42,474 nt of DNA from Gemmataceae bacterium (GTDB lineage: Bacteria > Planctomycetota > Planctomycetia > Gemmatales > Gemmataceae): the NCBI GenBank assembly GCA_019748295.1, contig JAIEPT010000010.1, positions 1 to 42,474 on the forward strand. The letters are read 5' to 3'. A model generated the notes under the pieces. The model was not told the origin of the DNA, did no database searches, and worked only from the letters and a program-made list of their open reading frames with translations. Shown in pieces: positions 28,494 through 37,883 of the stretch. Position 1 is the first letter of the stretch. The number at the start of each line of letters is the position of its first letter. Made by a program: the position numbers and the translations under genes.

Positions 28494-28671
28494 GATGTGG
28501 ACAGTCCCATGTCCGCATGCGGAAGTCAAGAGGCCGCCCATATCCACGGCGTTCGGTGCGAGGCGATGCAGCCGGAGCGGCGGCCAAACATCCTAGAATG
28601 GGGATACCGCTCCCTCTCTCGGCGGCCTGTTTCCATCATAGGGGCGAGTTCACGCCGATTTGGAGATGCAC

Positions 28672-29793
28672 ATGACGCGCCGGACCGTGGTCGGAGTGCC
28701 TCGCGAAATCAAGAAAGACGAATTTCGCGTGGCGATGCTCCCCGTCGGAGTCGAAGAGTTGACGCGAGCGGGACATCGCGTGGTCATCCAGCAAGGAGCG
28801 GGACTGGGCAGCGGCATCGAGGATAGCGACTACGCTCGCCACGGCGCGGAGATCGAACCCGACGCGTCCAGCGTATGGGGGCAGGCGGATCTCATCGTGA
28901 AGGTCAAGGAGCCGTTGCCTCAAGAATGGCCGATGATGCGACGCGACCAGACGGTCTTCACGTACTTCCATTTCGCCGCCAGCGAATCGCTGACGAAGGC
29001 GTGTCTCAAGTCAGGCATCACGGCCATCGCTTACGAGACCATTCGCGATCTGAAAGGGAACCTTCCGCTGCTGACGCCGATGAGCGAAGTGGCCGGGCGG
29101 ATGAGCATTCAAGAAGGGGCGAAATATCTGGAGGCGCCGTTCGAGGGGCGCGGGATTTTGCTGGCGGGGGTTCCCGGCGTGTTGCCCGCGAGCGTCGTGG
29201 TGCTCGGGGCAGGCATCGTCGGAGCGAACGCCGCCAAAGCCGCGGCGGGCCTCGGCGCCAACGTCGTCATCCTCGACATCAACCTGGATCGGCTGCGATA
29301 CATCGACGACGTGATGCCGCAAAACGTCACGTCCCTCTACAGCGATCGGCACAACATCCTCGCTTCGCTACGGACGGCCGATCTCGTCATTGGCGCCGTG
29401 TTGATCCCCGGCGCCAAAGCGCCGCGGCTGGTTCGCCGCGAAGACCTGCGCATCATGCCGAAGCGATCCGTCATCATCGACGTCGCCATCGACCAGGGCG
29501 GCTGCATCGAGACCTCGCGGCCCACGACGCATAGCGATCCCACGTACATCGAGGAGGAAGTGGTCCACTACTGCGTGGCGAACATGCCTGGCGCCGTGGG
29601 CCGAACGAGCACGTATGCGTTGTGCAACGTGACGCTGCCTTACGCGTTGGAACTCGCCAACCTGGGTTTGGATGACGCGATCACGCGCAATGGAACGCTC
29701 TCCGCAGGCGTCAACATCCGCAACGGCAAGGCAACCCATCCCGCGGTGGCTGCAACTTTCAACTTGCCTTACAGCGCACCGCAAAACAGCTGA
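28672..29793 (+). CDS. ald: alanine dehydrogenase
   Basis: The enzyme oxidatively deaminates L-alanine to pyruvate and ammonia with NAD, or runs in reverse. The 373-residue length is typical. The N-terminal AlaDh/PNT domain has VPREIKKDEFRVAM, the Lys of VKVKEP and His100 in FTYFHFAA, which correspond to the substrate-binding Lys and catalytic His. The nucleotide-binding domain has VLGAGIVGANAAKAA (about 178-192) and an acidic strand end in VVILDINLDRL. The tail VVHYCVANMPGAVGRTST matches the family. The ATG at 28672 follows ggag at 28662-28665 by 6 bases. It starts divergently from the 27534 gene. Confidence 0.96.
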   Translation: MTRRTVVGVPREIKKDEFRVAMLPVGVEELTRAGHRVVIQQGAGLGSGIEDSDYARHGAEIEPDASSVWGQADLIVKVKEPLPQEWPMMRRDQTVFTYFHFAASESLTKACLKSGITAIAYETIRDLKGNLPLLTPMSEVAGRMSIQEGAKYLEAPFEGRGILLAGVPGVLPASVVVLGAGIVGANAAKAAAGLGANVVILDINLDRLRYIDDVMPQNVTSLYSDRHNILASLRTADLVIGAVLIPGAKAPRLVRREDLRIMPKRSVIIDVAIDQGGCIETSRPTTHSDPTYIEEEVVHYCVANMPGAVGRTSTYALCNVTLPYALELANLGLDDAITRNGTLSAGVNIRNGKATHPAVAATFNLPYSAPQNS

Positions 29794-29806
29794 TGTCGCG
29801 CGGTAG

Positions 29807-29828
29807 GGAACGCACTCCATGGCGTTCC
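29807..29828. terminator. hairpin after alanine dehydrogenase
   Basis: ggaacgc (29807-29813) pairs with gcgttcc (29822-29828) 11 bp past the ald stop. The remaining 200 bp to moeA holds a gctaagccgcaagcgag motif (about 29955) related to the hairpin at 10355 and no gene. Confidence 0.45.
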
Positions 29829-30041
29829 GCCGGAATGGACACCCACGGTCCTCCGCAATCACATTCCGCGGTCACCGCTCGCGGCTTGGAATTTGTCTCA
29901 AAACCGCTGTCTTCCGAGTGCGGCTTGGCGTTCGGAAAAAGCCCTGTTCTCGCTAAGCCGCAAGCGAGGAACCGGGCTGGCCTCGAATTGCCCCAAAATG
30001 GTATGCTCGCGGCGGCTCCTGGCGGCATGAGATCGTGAAGC

Positions 30042-31298
30042 ATGGTCAGCGTCGAAGAAGCTCAGCACGCGATTCTCGAAGCGGCGATGCCGCTTGCGGG
30101 GACGGTGCATGCGCTGTCGACGCTGGCGTTGGGGCAAGTGCTCGCGGAGGACGTGGCAAGCGACCTCGATCAACCGCCGTTCGACAAGGCGATGATGGAT
30201 GGCTACGCCGTCCGCATTGCCGATTTCGCGAACGGCGTCGCGGAGCTGACGGTCGTCGAAGAAATCACGGCGGGGAAAACGCCGACTCGCTCGCTGGGGC
30301 TTGGCGAAGCCGCTCGCATCATGACCGGAGCGCCGATTCCGCATGGGTGCGATGCGGTCGTCATGGTCGAGCGCAGCCGGATGATCGGCGAGATGCGAGT
30401 CAGGCTGGAAGAGCCGAAGGCAACGCCCCGTATGAACGTCCTGTCGCGCGGGCGCGAAATGCGCGTCGGCGAAACGGTGCTGCATGCGGGCACGCGGCTT
30501 CGTCCTCAAGAGCTTGGATTGCTGGCTAGCGTGGGCCGTGTTTCCGCTTCGCTGATCCCACGGCCCGCCGTCGCCGTGATTGCGACGGGCGATGAGATCG
30601 TGCCTGCGGACGAGAAGCCTGGGCCAGGCCAAATCCGCAACAGCAACGCACCGATGTTGCTGGGCCAGGCCGCACGAGCGGGCGCCTTGCCGCGCTTCGT
30701 CGGCATCGCGAAAGATGAGCCGGACCATCTTCGCCGCGCCATCGCGGACGGGCTAAAGAGCGACGTGCTTGTCCTCTCCGGCGGTGTGTCGGCGGGGAAG
30801 TCGGATTTGGTCCCTTCCATGCTCGACACGTTCGGCTTGCAGGTGAAAGTACGGCACGTCAGGATGAAACCGGGCAAGCCGTTGCTGTTCGGCATCGTGC
30901 CGCGCGAAGGCCGGCGCCCTGCCCTGGTGTTCGGCTTGCCGGGCAATCCGGTCAGTTCGCTCGTCTGTTTCGAGTTGTTCGCGCGACCCGCGTTGCGGAA
31001 GCTGATGGGATGGGAACCGGGACCGAGGCTTTTGACCGCTCTGCTGGCAGAAGACACGACCTACCGCACGGATCGGCCCACGTATCATCCGGCCGTTTTG
31101 GAACGGACTGGATCGGCGCTCCACGTGCGACCCGTGCCCTGGTTCGGATCGGCGGACCTGCGCGGCGTCGGTTCCGGCAACAGCTTTTTGCTGATCGCCG
31201 CCGGCGACCATCGCTTCGCGGCGGGGACTGAGATGACGGTGTTGGCGACGGAGGATTCGATCGAAGCTCCCCTCTCCCCTTTGGGGAGAGGAGAGTAG
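30042..31298 (+). CDS. moeA: molybdopterin molybdotransferase MoeA
   Basis: MoeA inserts molybdate into adenylylated molybdopterin in the last step of Mo-cofactor synthesis. The 418-residue protein has the domain order of the family: LDQPPFDKAMMDGYAVR (about 43-59), IMTGAPIPHGCDAVVMVE (about 90-107), the MogA-like domain with VIATGDEIV (about 185-193) and IRNSNAPML, SGGVSAGKSD (about 246-255), RMKPGKPLLFG and GLPGNPVSSLV (about 304-314). No other Mo-cofactor gene is in the window. The final codons (encoding SPLGRGE) come from a ctcccctctcccc hairpin, and the TAG stop is inside the start of palindromic element copy 3, so the repeats have rewritten the C-terminus. Confidence 0.95.
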   Translation: MVSVEEAQHAILEAAMPLAGTVHALSTLALGQVLAEDVASDLDQPPFDKAMMDGYAVRIADFANGVAELTVVEEITAGKTPTRSLGLGEAARIMTGAPIPHGCDAVVMVERSRMIGEMRVRLEEPKATPRMNVLSRGREMRVGETVLHAGTRLRPQELGLLASVGRVSASLIPRPAVAVIATGDEIVPADEKPGPGQIRNSNAPMLLGQAARAGALPRFVGIAKDEPDHLRRAIADGLKSDVLVLSGGVSAGKSDLVPSMLDTFGLQVKVRHVRMKPGKPLLFGIVPREGRRPALVFGLPGNPVSSLVCFELFARPALRKLMGWEPGPRLLTALLAEDTTYRTDRPTYHPAVLERTGSALHVRPVPWFGSADLRGVGSGNSFLLIAAGDHRFAAGTEMTVLATEDSIEAPLSPLGRGE

Positions 31299-31478
31299 TC
31301 CTCACGCTCCGCGTGAGGTCAGCGGCGATGCAAGGTCAGACTGGCTTTCGTGGCGACAAGTTTATCTAACTTGTCGGATACGTTTTCGGAGAGTTTCAAA
31401 CAAGTTGGATAAACTTGTTTCCACAACGGGCTGACCTTACATCGCCGCTGACCTCACGCGAAGCGTGAGGACTACTCT
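31292..31478 (-). repeat. dispersed palindromic element, copy 3 (inverted)
   Basis: This 187-bp copy is in the opposite orientation to copies 1 and 2. Its gtggcgacaag side comes first and its cttgtttccac side second; read as reverse complement it aligns with the other two. The inner near-palindromes are acaagtttatctaacttgt and acaagttggataaacttgt. It supplies the moeA stop codon and ends 32 bp before the lnt start. Confidence 0.9.
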
Positions 31479-31509
31479 GGGAGCCAGAAGCCATGACACG
31501 GAGGTTGCC

Positions 31510-33423
31510 ATGAAATCGACGGTGGAACCGAAGGAGACGGGAATGGCGGGGCCGGAATCGATTCGCGCCGGGAAAGTCGCGCTCGTGGAAACGGACCCGA
31601 CGCCTCAGGGCCGGCGTCCCCCCACGCCGATCGCGGGATCGCCGGTCTTCCTGCCTGCCATGGCAACGGGCCTTGTGCTTTGGCTCTGCTATTTCCCAGT
31701 AAGTTGGGGGTGGCTGAGTTGGGTCGCCATGGTTCCGTTTCTCGGCCTGGTGCGTGCCCGCGCCAGCAAGAAACGGCTCTTCTGGGCGTCGTATGTGGGC
31801 GGTTCGCTCTTCTTTTGGCCCGCACTGAGTTGGATGCCCGTTGCCGACAACCGCATGTATGCGACATGGGCAATGCTTGCCGTCTACTGCGCGTTCTACT
31901 TCCCCGCGGCCCTTGCCTTCACCCGCTTGCTGGATCGCCGATCATTTCTGCCGTTGTGCGTTTCGTTCCCGTTGGCGTGGATCACGCTCGAATGGGCGCG
32001 TTCGTTTCTCCTAACGGGATTTGCGTGGTATTACCTGGGCCACACGCAGCATGATTGGCTGCCGATGATCCAGATCGCCGACGTGGGCGGCGTTTATGCG
32101 ATCAGCTTCCTGGTCGCCATGACGAATGCCTGGCTCTTCGACCTGCTTTACCAGATGCCCGCCGTGCGCGACGCATTTCGCTGGGAAGAGCCGGCCGCGG
32201 CGTCGACCCTGAAGCAACCGACCGCGGGCTTCCGCTTTGGCCTTCTCCTCGAATGGGCGGCCTTGTTCGCACTTCTGATCACCGCTTACAGCTATGGCTC
32301 CTGGCGGATCGATCAGGAAAAGTCGTTCGTCGCCGGACCGCGCATCGCACTGCTTCAGGGGAACCAGGATCAGCGGATTCGAAACGAATCACACGGAGCC
32401 GAGGGGGGGAACGCGCTGCAACTGACCGCCCGGCACTACGCCCCGCTCACCACTGTCGCCATGAAGCGACGCCCCGAACTCATCGTTTGGCCCGAAACGG
32501 CGTATCCCGCGCACTGGTTCGACGTCGAATCCAAAGACGTGCCGCCGCAAGTGTGGGTCGATCGCTGTCTGGAGATTCGCAATCACTTCAGGCAGGACTT
32601 GCTCCGCTTCTGCCCGACCAATCACCTGCTCGGCATCTCCTCTCTGGTGCTCGACGAGAACAACAAGGAACGACGCTACAACTCGGCTCTCTTGCTTACC
32701 GAAAAAGGGGACCTTTCCCACCGCTTCGACAAGATGCATCGCGTCCCCTTCGGCGAATACGTGCCTTTGCGCGATGTGCTCCCTTTCATGGATAAGCTCG
32801 CTCCCTACGACTACGACTACAGCCTGACGCCGGGCAAAAAGTTCACGCGATTCCCGCTGGGCGAATTCCGCTTCGGCGCCCTGATTTGCTTCGAAGACAG
32901 CGACCCCTTCCTCGCCCGGCGCTATGCGGTGAAGGACGAGGACGGCGATCCGGTTCACTTCCTCGTCAACCAATCGAACGACGGCTGGTTCGACGGATCT
33001 TCCGAGCACGAAGAGCATCTGGTCGTCGCCCGCTTCCGTGCGATCGAAACGCGCCGGGCGCTGGTCCGGGCGGTCAATATGGGCGTTTCCGCCGTGGTGG
33101 ACAGCAATGGCCGAGTGCTGAAGCCTCGCAAGCTGCCCCCTGAAGATCCCGAGTTCCGCACGGAAACCAGCCGAGTGACGCAGTGGGAAATCGTGACCAA
33201 TGAGAAGGGACAGTTCGAAAGCCTTCCCCCTTCGGAATGGCGTCAGTTCAAGAAGCAATCAGGCGTCTTGTTCGCCGCGGTGCCGATCGATTGCCGTGCG
33301 AGTTTCTATGCCGAATGGGGCGATCTGCTGCCGCAAGCGGGTGGCGTCATCATCGGGCTTGTGTGGGCCTGGTCGCTGCTCCGCCGGCCCAAGGATCCCG
33401 CGAGGCTTGGGCATGCCGCTTGA
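31510..33423 (+). CDS. lnt: apolipoprotein N-acyltransferase
   Basis: Lnt adds the third acyl chain to the N-terminal Cys of lipoproteins at the outer face of the inner membrane. The 637-residue protein has an N-terminal soluble extension of about 45 residues, several membrane segments (about 48-265), a nitrilase-fold catalytic domain (about 276-590) and a last membrane segment near 612-630. The catalytic triad is visible: Glu329 in WPETAYP, Lys408 in HRFDKMHRVPFGEYVP and Cys460 in GALICFEDSDP. The ATG at 31510 follows ggagg (31500-31504). It is longer than the 510-residue E. coli enzyme because of the N-terminal extension and insertions. The 3' end overlaps the next gene by 11 bp. Confidence 0.93.
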   Translation: MKSTVEPKETGMAGPESIRAGKVALVETDPTPQGRRPPTPIAGSPVFLPAMATGLVLWLCYFPVSWGWLSWVAMVPFLGLVRARASKKRLFWASYVGGSLFFWPALSWMPVADNRMYATWAMLAVYCAFYFPAALAFTRLLDRRSFLPLCVSFPLAWITLEWARSFLLTGFAWYYLGHTQHDWLPMIQIADVGGVYAISFLVAMTNAWLFDLLYQMPAVRDAFRWEEPAAASTLKQPTAGFRFGLLLEWAALFALLITAYSYGSWRIDQEKSFVAGPRIALLQGNQDQRIRNESHGAEGGNALQLTARHYAPLTTVAMKRRPELIVWPETAYPAHWFDVESKDVPPQVWVDRCLEIRNHFRQDLLRFCPTNHLLGISSLVLDENNKERRYNSALLLTEKGDLSHRFDKMHRVPFGEYVPLRDVLPFMDKLAPYDYDYSLTPGKKFTRFPLGEFRFGALICFEDSDPFLARRYAVKDEDGDPVHFLVNQSNDGWFDGSSEHEEHLVVARFRAIETRRALVRAVNMGVSAVVDSNGRVLKPRKLPPEDPEFRTETSRVTQWEIVTNEKGQFESLPPSEWRQFKKQSGVLFAAVPIDCRASFYAEWGDLLPQAGGVIIGLVWAWSLLRRPKDPARLGHAA

Positions 33424-34255
33424 CGATCCCCCGCCGCGTTCGGTTTGGCGCCGGTTTCGCGAGAGTTGGATCGGCAAGCTGCTTGTCGTCTATCTGGGCG
33501 TCGCGGTCATGATGATGTTTCTCGAAAATCGGCTCGTCTACCACCCGTCAGGGCCGGACATGTGGATGGACCCGCCGATACCGGATATCGAAAATGTCCG
33601 ATTCGATACCGCGGTGGGCGACTCGATTCACGGCTGGTGGTTGGAGGAACCGGGAGCCGCGCGGACGGTCCTCCTTCTCCACGGCAATGGGGGCAACCTC
33701 AGCCATCGCGGCGCCACGATCGCGAAGTTCCGCCGTCTGCTGAAGGCTTCCGTTCTGATCATCGATTACCCCGGCTACGGCAAATCCGCGGGGAGTCCCA
33801 GCGAAACCGGTTGCTACCAGGCAGCCGATGCCGCCTACGATTGGCTCGTCGCCACGCAGCATCGCGATCCGAACCAGTTCATCCTCTTCGGCGAGTCTCT
33901 CGGGGGCGGCGTTGCGGTCGATCTTGCGTCTCGGAAGAAACACCACTCGCTCGTGCTCGTCAAGACGTTCACGACGCTTCCCGATGTCGGCGCCCGCCAG
34001 ATGCGTTGGCTCCCGGTTCGCTGGATCATGCGGAACCGCTTCGACAGCATGACGAAGCTGGCTCTGTGCAAACGCCCCGTCTTCATTGCCCACGGAAATG
34101 CCGACACGCTCGTCCCCATCGAAATGGGCCGGGCTCTTTATGCCGCGGCTGCCGAGCCCAAGATGTTTCTCGAGTTGCCCGGCGACGGCCACAACGACCC
34201 GCTCCCGCTGGATTTCTTCAACGAGCTGAACAAATTCCTCAACGAGAATTCATAA
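33413..34255 (+). CDS. membrane-anchored alpha/beta hydrolase
   Basis: The 280-residue protein has one N-terminal membrane segment (about 20-38) followed by an alpha/beta hydrolase fold. The oxyanion segment is LLLHGNGGNLSHRG (about 87-100) and the nucleophile elbow GESLGG places Ser162. Asp231 is in HGNADTLVP and His260 in PGDGHND, so the triad is complete. It resembles ABHD13/17-type (YfhR/BEM46-like) esterases or thioesterases. The start ATG lies inside the last codons of lnt (11-bp overlap), so translation is probably coupled. With Lnt as partner, a role in lipid or lipoprotein acyl handling is attractive but unproven. Confidence 0.9.
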   Translation: MPLDDPPPRSVWRRFRESWIGKLLVVYLGVAVMMMFLENRLVYHPSGPDMWMDPPIPDIENVRFDTAVGDSIHGWWLEEPGAARTVLLLHGNGGNLSHRGATIAKFRRLLKASVLIIDYPGYGKSAGSPSETGCYQAADAAYDWLVATQHRDPNQFILFGESLGGGVAVDLASRKKHHSLVLVKTFTTLPDVGARQMRWLPVRWIMRNRFDSMTKLALCKRPVFIAHGNADTLVPIEMGRALYAAAAEPKMFLELPGDGHNDPLPLDFFNELNKFLNENS

Positions 34256-34306
34256 CGAGCGATGCATTGGGGGCGGTTTTTTTTTCGGGATACCGCATCC
34301 AACCGC

Positions 34307-34663
34307 GAACTCTGAAAGCGTTCCCCAGCAAAGCCCAGGGTTGGCGACCAAGGGGAGCCAATCCTGGGTAGAATGCCCCCAAGCAATCCCTGAGCTCTGA
34401 AAGAGCTCCCCAGGGGGCCTTCATCGTGGAAATCCCATGCGCTAGGAGGGCGCGCGGTGTTAGGACATGCCTCCTGGCGAACTCTTTCAGAGCTCAAACG
34501 GATCCTGCCGCACGTATCCCAGGGTTGGCTCCCGTTGGTCGCCAACCCTGGGCTTTGCTGGGGAACGCTTTCAGCGTTCTCGTCCGTCGATGTCGTCGTA
34601 ACCCAGGGTTGGCTCCCTTTGGTCGCCAACCCTGGGTTTTGCTGGGGAACGCTTTCAGCGTTC
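34307..34663. repeat. three 62-bp copies of a CCCAGGGTTGGC repeat
   Basis: Copies lie at 34518-34579 and 34602-34663 (direct, 84 bp apart) and 34307-34368 (inverted). Each is made of a cccagggttggc ... gccaaccctggg palindrome followed by gaacgctttcagcgttc. The inverted copy carries substitutions (agccaatcctggg, aactctgaaagcgttc) and is older or decaying. Palindromic gagctctgaaagagctc fragments (about 34392 and 34479) lie between them. They fill most of the 560-bp gap between the hydrolase and the DUF1553 gene. The long open frame across this stretch is repeat sequence. Confidence 0.88.
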
Positions 34664-34815
34664 GCGGTTCCGTTTATCCGCCCGCGGAACTTGACGAACG
34701 CGATGCAGCCTCCGCTCCCCGGCTCCGGCTTTCGTTGATCGCCGTCGAACACATTGGTACGATCAACGGACCAAGATGGCGTTCCCTCTCCTTCCGCAAC
34801 GACGAAACCATTCGC

Positions 34816-37800
34816 ATGCTGGAAATTCGCACTCGATTTTGGCGGCTGCTCGCATCGGCGTTGATGGCTCTATACGCCGCGAACGGACTGCACGCGCAAG
34901 GGATCGACCCCGCCGGGCGCGACTTCTTCGAGGCCAAAATTCGCCCCGTGCTGATCGATCGCTGCTATGAATGCCATTCGGCAAAACGGTCCCGCGGCGG
35001 CCTCGCTTTGGATACGCGAGAAGGCGTTCTCAAGGGGGGCAACAACGGCCCTTCCGTCGTTCCCGGAAAGGCGGACAAGAGCCTCCTCGTCATCAGCTTG
35101 CAGCACACCAATCCCGATATGAAGATGCCGCTCAAGTCGGCCAAGCTTTCGGATGAGGTGATCGCCGACTTCGTCCGCTGGGTCAACATGAATGCACCCG
35201 ATCCGCGTGAGTTGAAGGTGGTCGCGGCGGAGAAGGACGGCAACTGGTGGTCGCTCACCCCGCTGAGCCGTCCGGCCGTTCCTGCTGTAGAAGGGCCAAA
35301 TGCCGCGTGGGTGAAATCGCCGATCGATGCGTTCCTCCTTGCGAAGCTTCGCGAAAAGAAGCTGACGGTTTCCAAGGAAGCGGAGCCGGCCGTCCTCATT
35401 CGGCGCATGTCGTTCGACCTGCTCGGACTGCCGCCGACGCCGGAGGAAGTGGACGCGTTCTGCAAGGAATACGCGGCGGCGACGCGGAAGCAAGATGCCC
35501 TGGAACGCCTCGCGGATCGGCTGCTCGCCTCGCCGCATTATGGCGAACGATGGGCGCGACATTGGCTGGACGTCGTGCACTTCGGCGAATCGAACGGCTT
35601 CGGCATGGATCGGCCTCGCTTCAATGCCTGGCCCTATCGCGACTACGTCATCCGCTCGCTCAATGAGGACAAGCCCTATGCCCGCTTCGTCCAGGAGCAG
35701 ATCGCGGCCGACGTCTTGTTCCCCGACGACCGCTCCGCGATCCCTGCCCTCGGATTCGCCGCCTCCGGCCCGTTCAACCAAAGCGCCCTCGCGGAGCAGG
35801 TGGATGGGACCGATTGCCGCAAGATTGCGTTGAACCTCGATCGGGACGACATGGTCTCGAACGTCTCGACGACGTTCCTCAGCATGACGGTTCACTGCGC
35901 CCGCTGCCATGAGCATAAGTTCGACCCGATCAGCCAGCGCGATTACTACCGGCTTCAGGCGGTCTTCTCCGGCGTCGGCAAGGCCGAACGGCCCTTCGAG
36001 CCTGACCCGACCGTTGCCGCGAAACGGGCTGAGTTGCAGCGTCGCAAAAGCCTTCTCGAAAAAGGCGCGAACCCGTTCGGCCCCGAGGAACAAAAGAACC
36101 TCGCCGCCGCTCAGAGCAAATGGGAGGAAGGCTTGCTTGCAGGCGAAGGTGCATGGCTGGTGCTCGACAAGCTCGAAGCAAAGTCTGACTCGGGGACGAC
36201 GTTTGCCGCGCAGTCCGATGGTTCCTACCTGTGCGGCGGCACGCGGCCCGACAAGGATGTATACCGCTTTACCGCCCGCATCCCGGCAATGGCTTTGGCG
36301 GCCGTCAAGCTGGAAGTGCTGACCGATCCATCCCTGCCGCACCAGGGACCGGGCCGCCAGGATAACGGCAATCTGCATCTCTCCGAGTTTGCCGTCCGCA
36401 TCGCACCTGCGAATGCCCCGGACAAGGCCGCGGACATCCCGCTGCGACAACCTTCGGCCGACTTCGACCAGGCGGGATGGGACATCCCCCGCGCCATCGA
36501 CGGCAAGAAGGAAACCGCATGGGGCATCTTTCCGGAGGTCGGCAAACCGCATCATGCGGTGTTCCCCTTCGAGACGCCAATCGCCCAGAAGGGCGAATCG
36601 CTGTTGACGATCCAACTCGAACAGCTACATGGCATGGGCCATCTGATCGGCCGTGTGCGGCTCTCGGTTTCGAATCGTGTGCCTGCGGGGAAAGCGCCTG
36701 CAACGCCCGCCGCGGTGTTGGCCGCCGTTCGCGTTCCGAGCGATAAGCGAACGCCGGAGCAATCGAGCGTTGTCTCCAAGCATTTCGGTTTGCTGCGTCT
36801 CGAAGAGCAGATCGCCGCGCTGGCGAAGCCGGGGACGGTGTGGGCAATCGCCAGCAAATTCCCCGCATTTCGCAACTATCGCCCGTCGGCGGAGCCGGCG
36901 CCGGTCTTCATCCTCAAGCGAGGCGACGTCAAGCAGCCACTCGATCCGGTCGGCCCCGGCACGTTGGAATGCGTCCGCACGTTGAAGTCGGATTTCGCGA
37001 TGGCGAACCCCAAGGACGAGGGCGAACGCAGGGCCGCGCTCGCCCGATGGCTCACCGAACGCGACAACATGCTGACGTGGCGGAGCATCGCCAATCGCAT
37101 CTGGCATTTCCACTTCGGCCGAGGCATCGTCGATTCGCCGAACGACCTGGGACGCATGGGAAGCCTGCCCACGCATCCGGACCTGCTCGATTGGCTCGCG
37201 GTCGAATTGCGCGACAACGGCGGTTCGCTCAAGAAGCTGCATCGCCTCATCGTCACCAGCGCCGTCTATTGCCAGGTCTCCGACAACGATCCGTCCCGCG
37301 CGGCAATCGATGCCGACAATCGAAATCTGTGGCGCATGAACCGCCCCCGGCTCGATGCCGAGACCTTGCGCGACACGCTGCTGGCGGTCTCCGGCAAGCT
37401 CGACCGTGCGATGGGCGGCCCTTCGGTGATGCAGTTCCGGTTCAGCGATCCGAACAAGGAAGTGTCGCCGCGGATCGACTACGAGACATTCGACCCGGAT
37501 AGCCCCGCGAGCTATCGCCGCAGCGTTTACCGTTTTCTCTTCCGCAACCTCAACGACCCGCTGCTCGATACGTTCGATGCCGTCGATCCTTCGCTGTCCG
37601 TCGGCAAGCGGAATGCAACCACGACGCCGCTCCAGGCTCTCGCACTCATGAACAATCGATTCGTGCTGCGGCAATGCGAACACCTCGCGGCGCGTGTCGA
37701 GAAAGAAGCCGCCGATATGCCCGCCCGCATCGATCGGGCCTATTCGCTGGCTTTCGGCCGAGCCCCGCGGCCTGCCGAACGCGAGTTGCTTTCCGAGTAC

Positions 37801-37872
37801 GCTCGCCGCCATGGGTTGGCGAATGCTTGTCGCGTGTTGGTGAATTGCAACGACTTCCTTTTCGTGCCGTGA
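34816..37872 (+). CDS. exported PSCyt1/DUF1549/DUF1553 cytochrome-c-like protein
   Basis: The 1018-residue protein starts with a signal peptide (FWRLLASALMALYAANGLHAQ). A planctomycete cytochrome c domain has CYECHSAKRSRGGLALD (CXXCH at about 50). DUF1549 follows (about 165-390, HYGERWARHWLDVVHFGESNG) with a second CXXCH in CARCHEHKFDPIS (about 361). A beta-rich inserted domain lies at about 430-640. DUF1553 (about 730-1018) holds NRIWHFHFGRGIVDSPNDLG and NATTTPLQALALMNN. It is larger than the gene at 20686, with a true PSCyt1 domain in place of Ig-like domains. The ATG at 34816 is chosen because frames upstream are repeat DNA. It is followed by its DUF1501 partner 11 bp later, so the two form an operon. 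Confidence 0.93.
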   Translation: MLEIRTRFWRLLASALMALYAANGLHAQGIDPAGRDFFEAKIRPVLIDRCYECHSAKRSRGGLALDTREGVLKGGNNGPSVVPGKADKSLLVISLQHTNPDMKMPLKSAKLSDEVIADFVRWVNMNAPDPRELKVVAAEKDGNWWSLTPLSRPAVPAVEGPNAAWVKSPIDAFLLAKLREKKLTVSKEAEPAVLIRRMSFDLLGLPPTPEEVDAFCKEYAAATRKQDALERLADRLLASPHYGERWARHWLDVVHFGESNGFGMDRPRFNAWPYRDYVIRSLNEDKPYARFVQEQIAADVLFPDDRSAIPALGFAASGPFNQSALAEQVDGTDCRKIALNLDRDDMVSNVSTTFLSMTVHCARCHEHKFDPISQRDYYRLQAVFSGVGKAERPFEPDPTVAAKRAELQRRKSLLEKGANPFGPEEQKNLAAAQSKWEEGLLAGEGAWLVLDKLEAKSDSGTTFAAQSDGSYLCGGTRPDKDVYRFTARIPAMALAAVKLEVLTDPSLPHQGPGRQDNGNLHLSEFAVRIAPANAPDKAADIPLRQPSADFDQAGWDIPRAIDGKKETAWGIFPEVGKPHHAVFPFETPIAQKGESLLTIQLEQLHGMGHLIGRVRLSVSNRVPAGKAPATPAAVLAAVRVPSDKRTPEQSSVVSKHFGLLRLEEQIAALAKPGTVWAIASKFPAFRNYRPSAEPAPVFILKRGDVKQPLDPVGPGTLECVRTLKSDFAMANPKDEGERRAALARWLTERDNMLTWRSIANRIWHFHFGRGIVDSPNDLGRMGSLPTHPDLLDWLAVELRDNGGSLKKLHRLIVTSAVYCQVSDNDPSRAAIDADNRNLWRMNRPRLDAETLRDTLLAVSGKLDRAMGGPSVMQFRFSDPNKEVSPRIDYETFDPDSPASYRRSVYRFLFRNLNDPLLDTFDAVDPSLSVGKRNATTTPLQALALMNNRFVLRQCEHLAARVEKEAADMPARIDRAYSLAFGRAPRPAERELLSEYARRHGLANACRVLVNCNDFLFVP

Positions 37873-37883
37873 GGAACCTCGAC

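Noticed and set aside
34426-34815. 130-residue N-terminal extension of the DUF1553 frame
   Set aside because: It is encoded by the 62-bp repeats, and a clear signal peptide begins at 34816.
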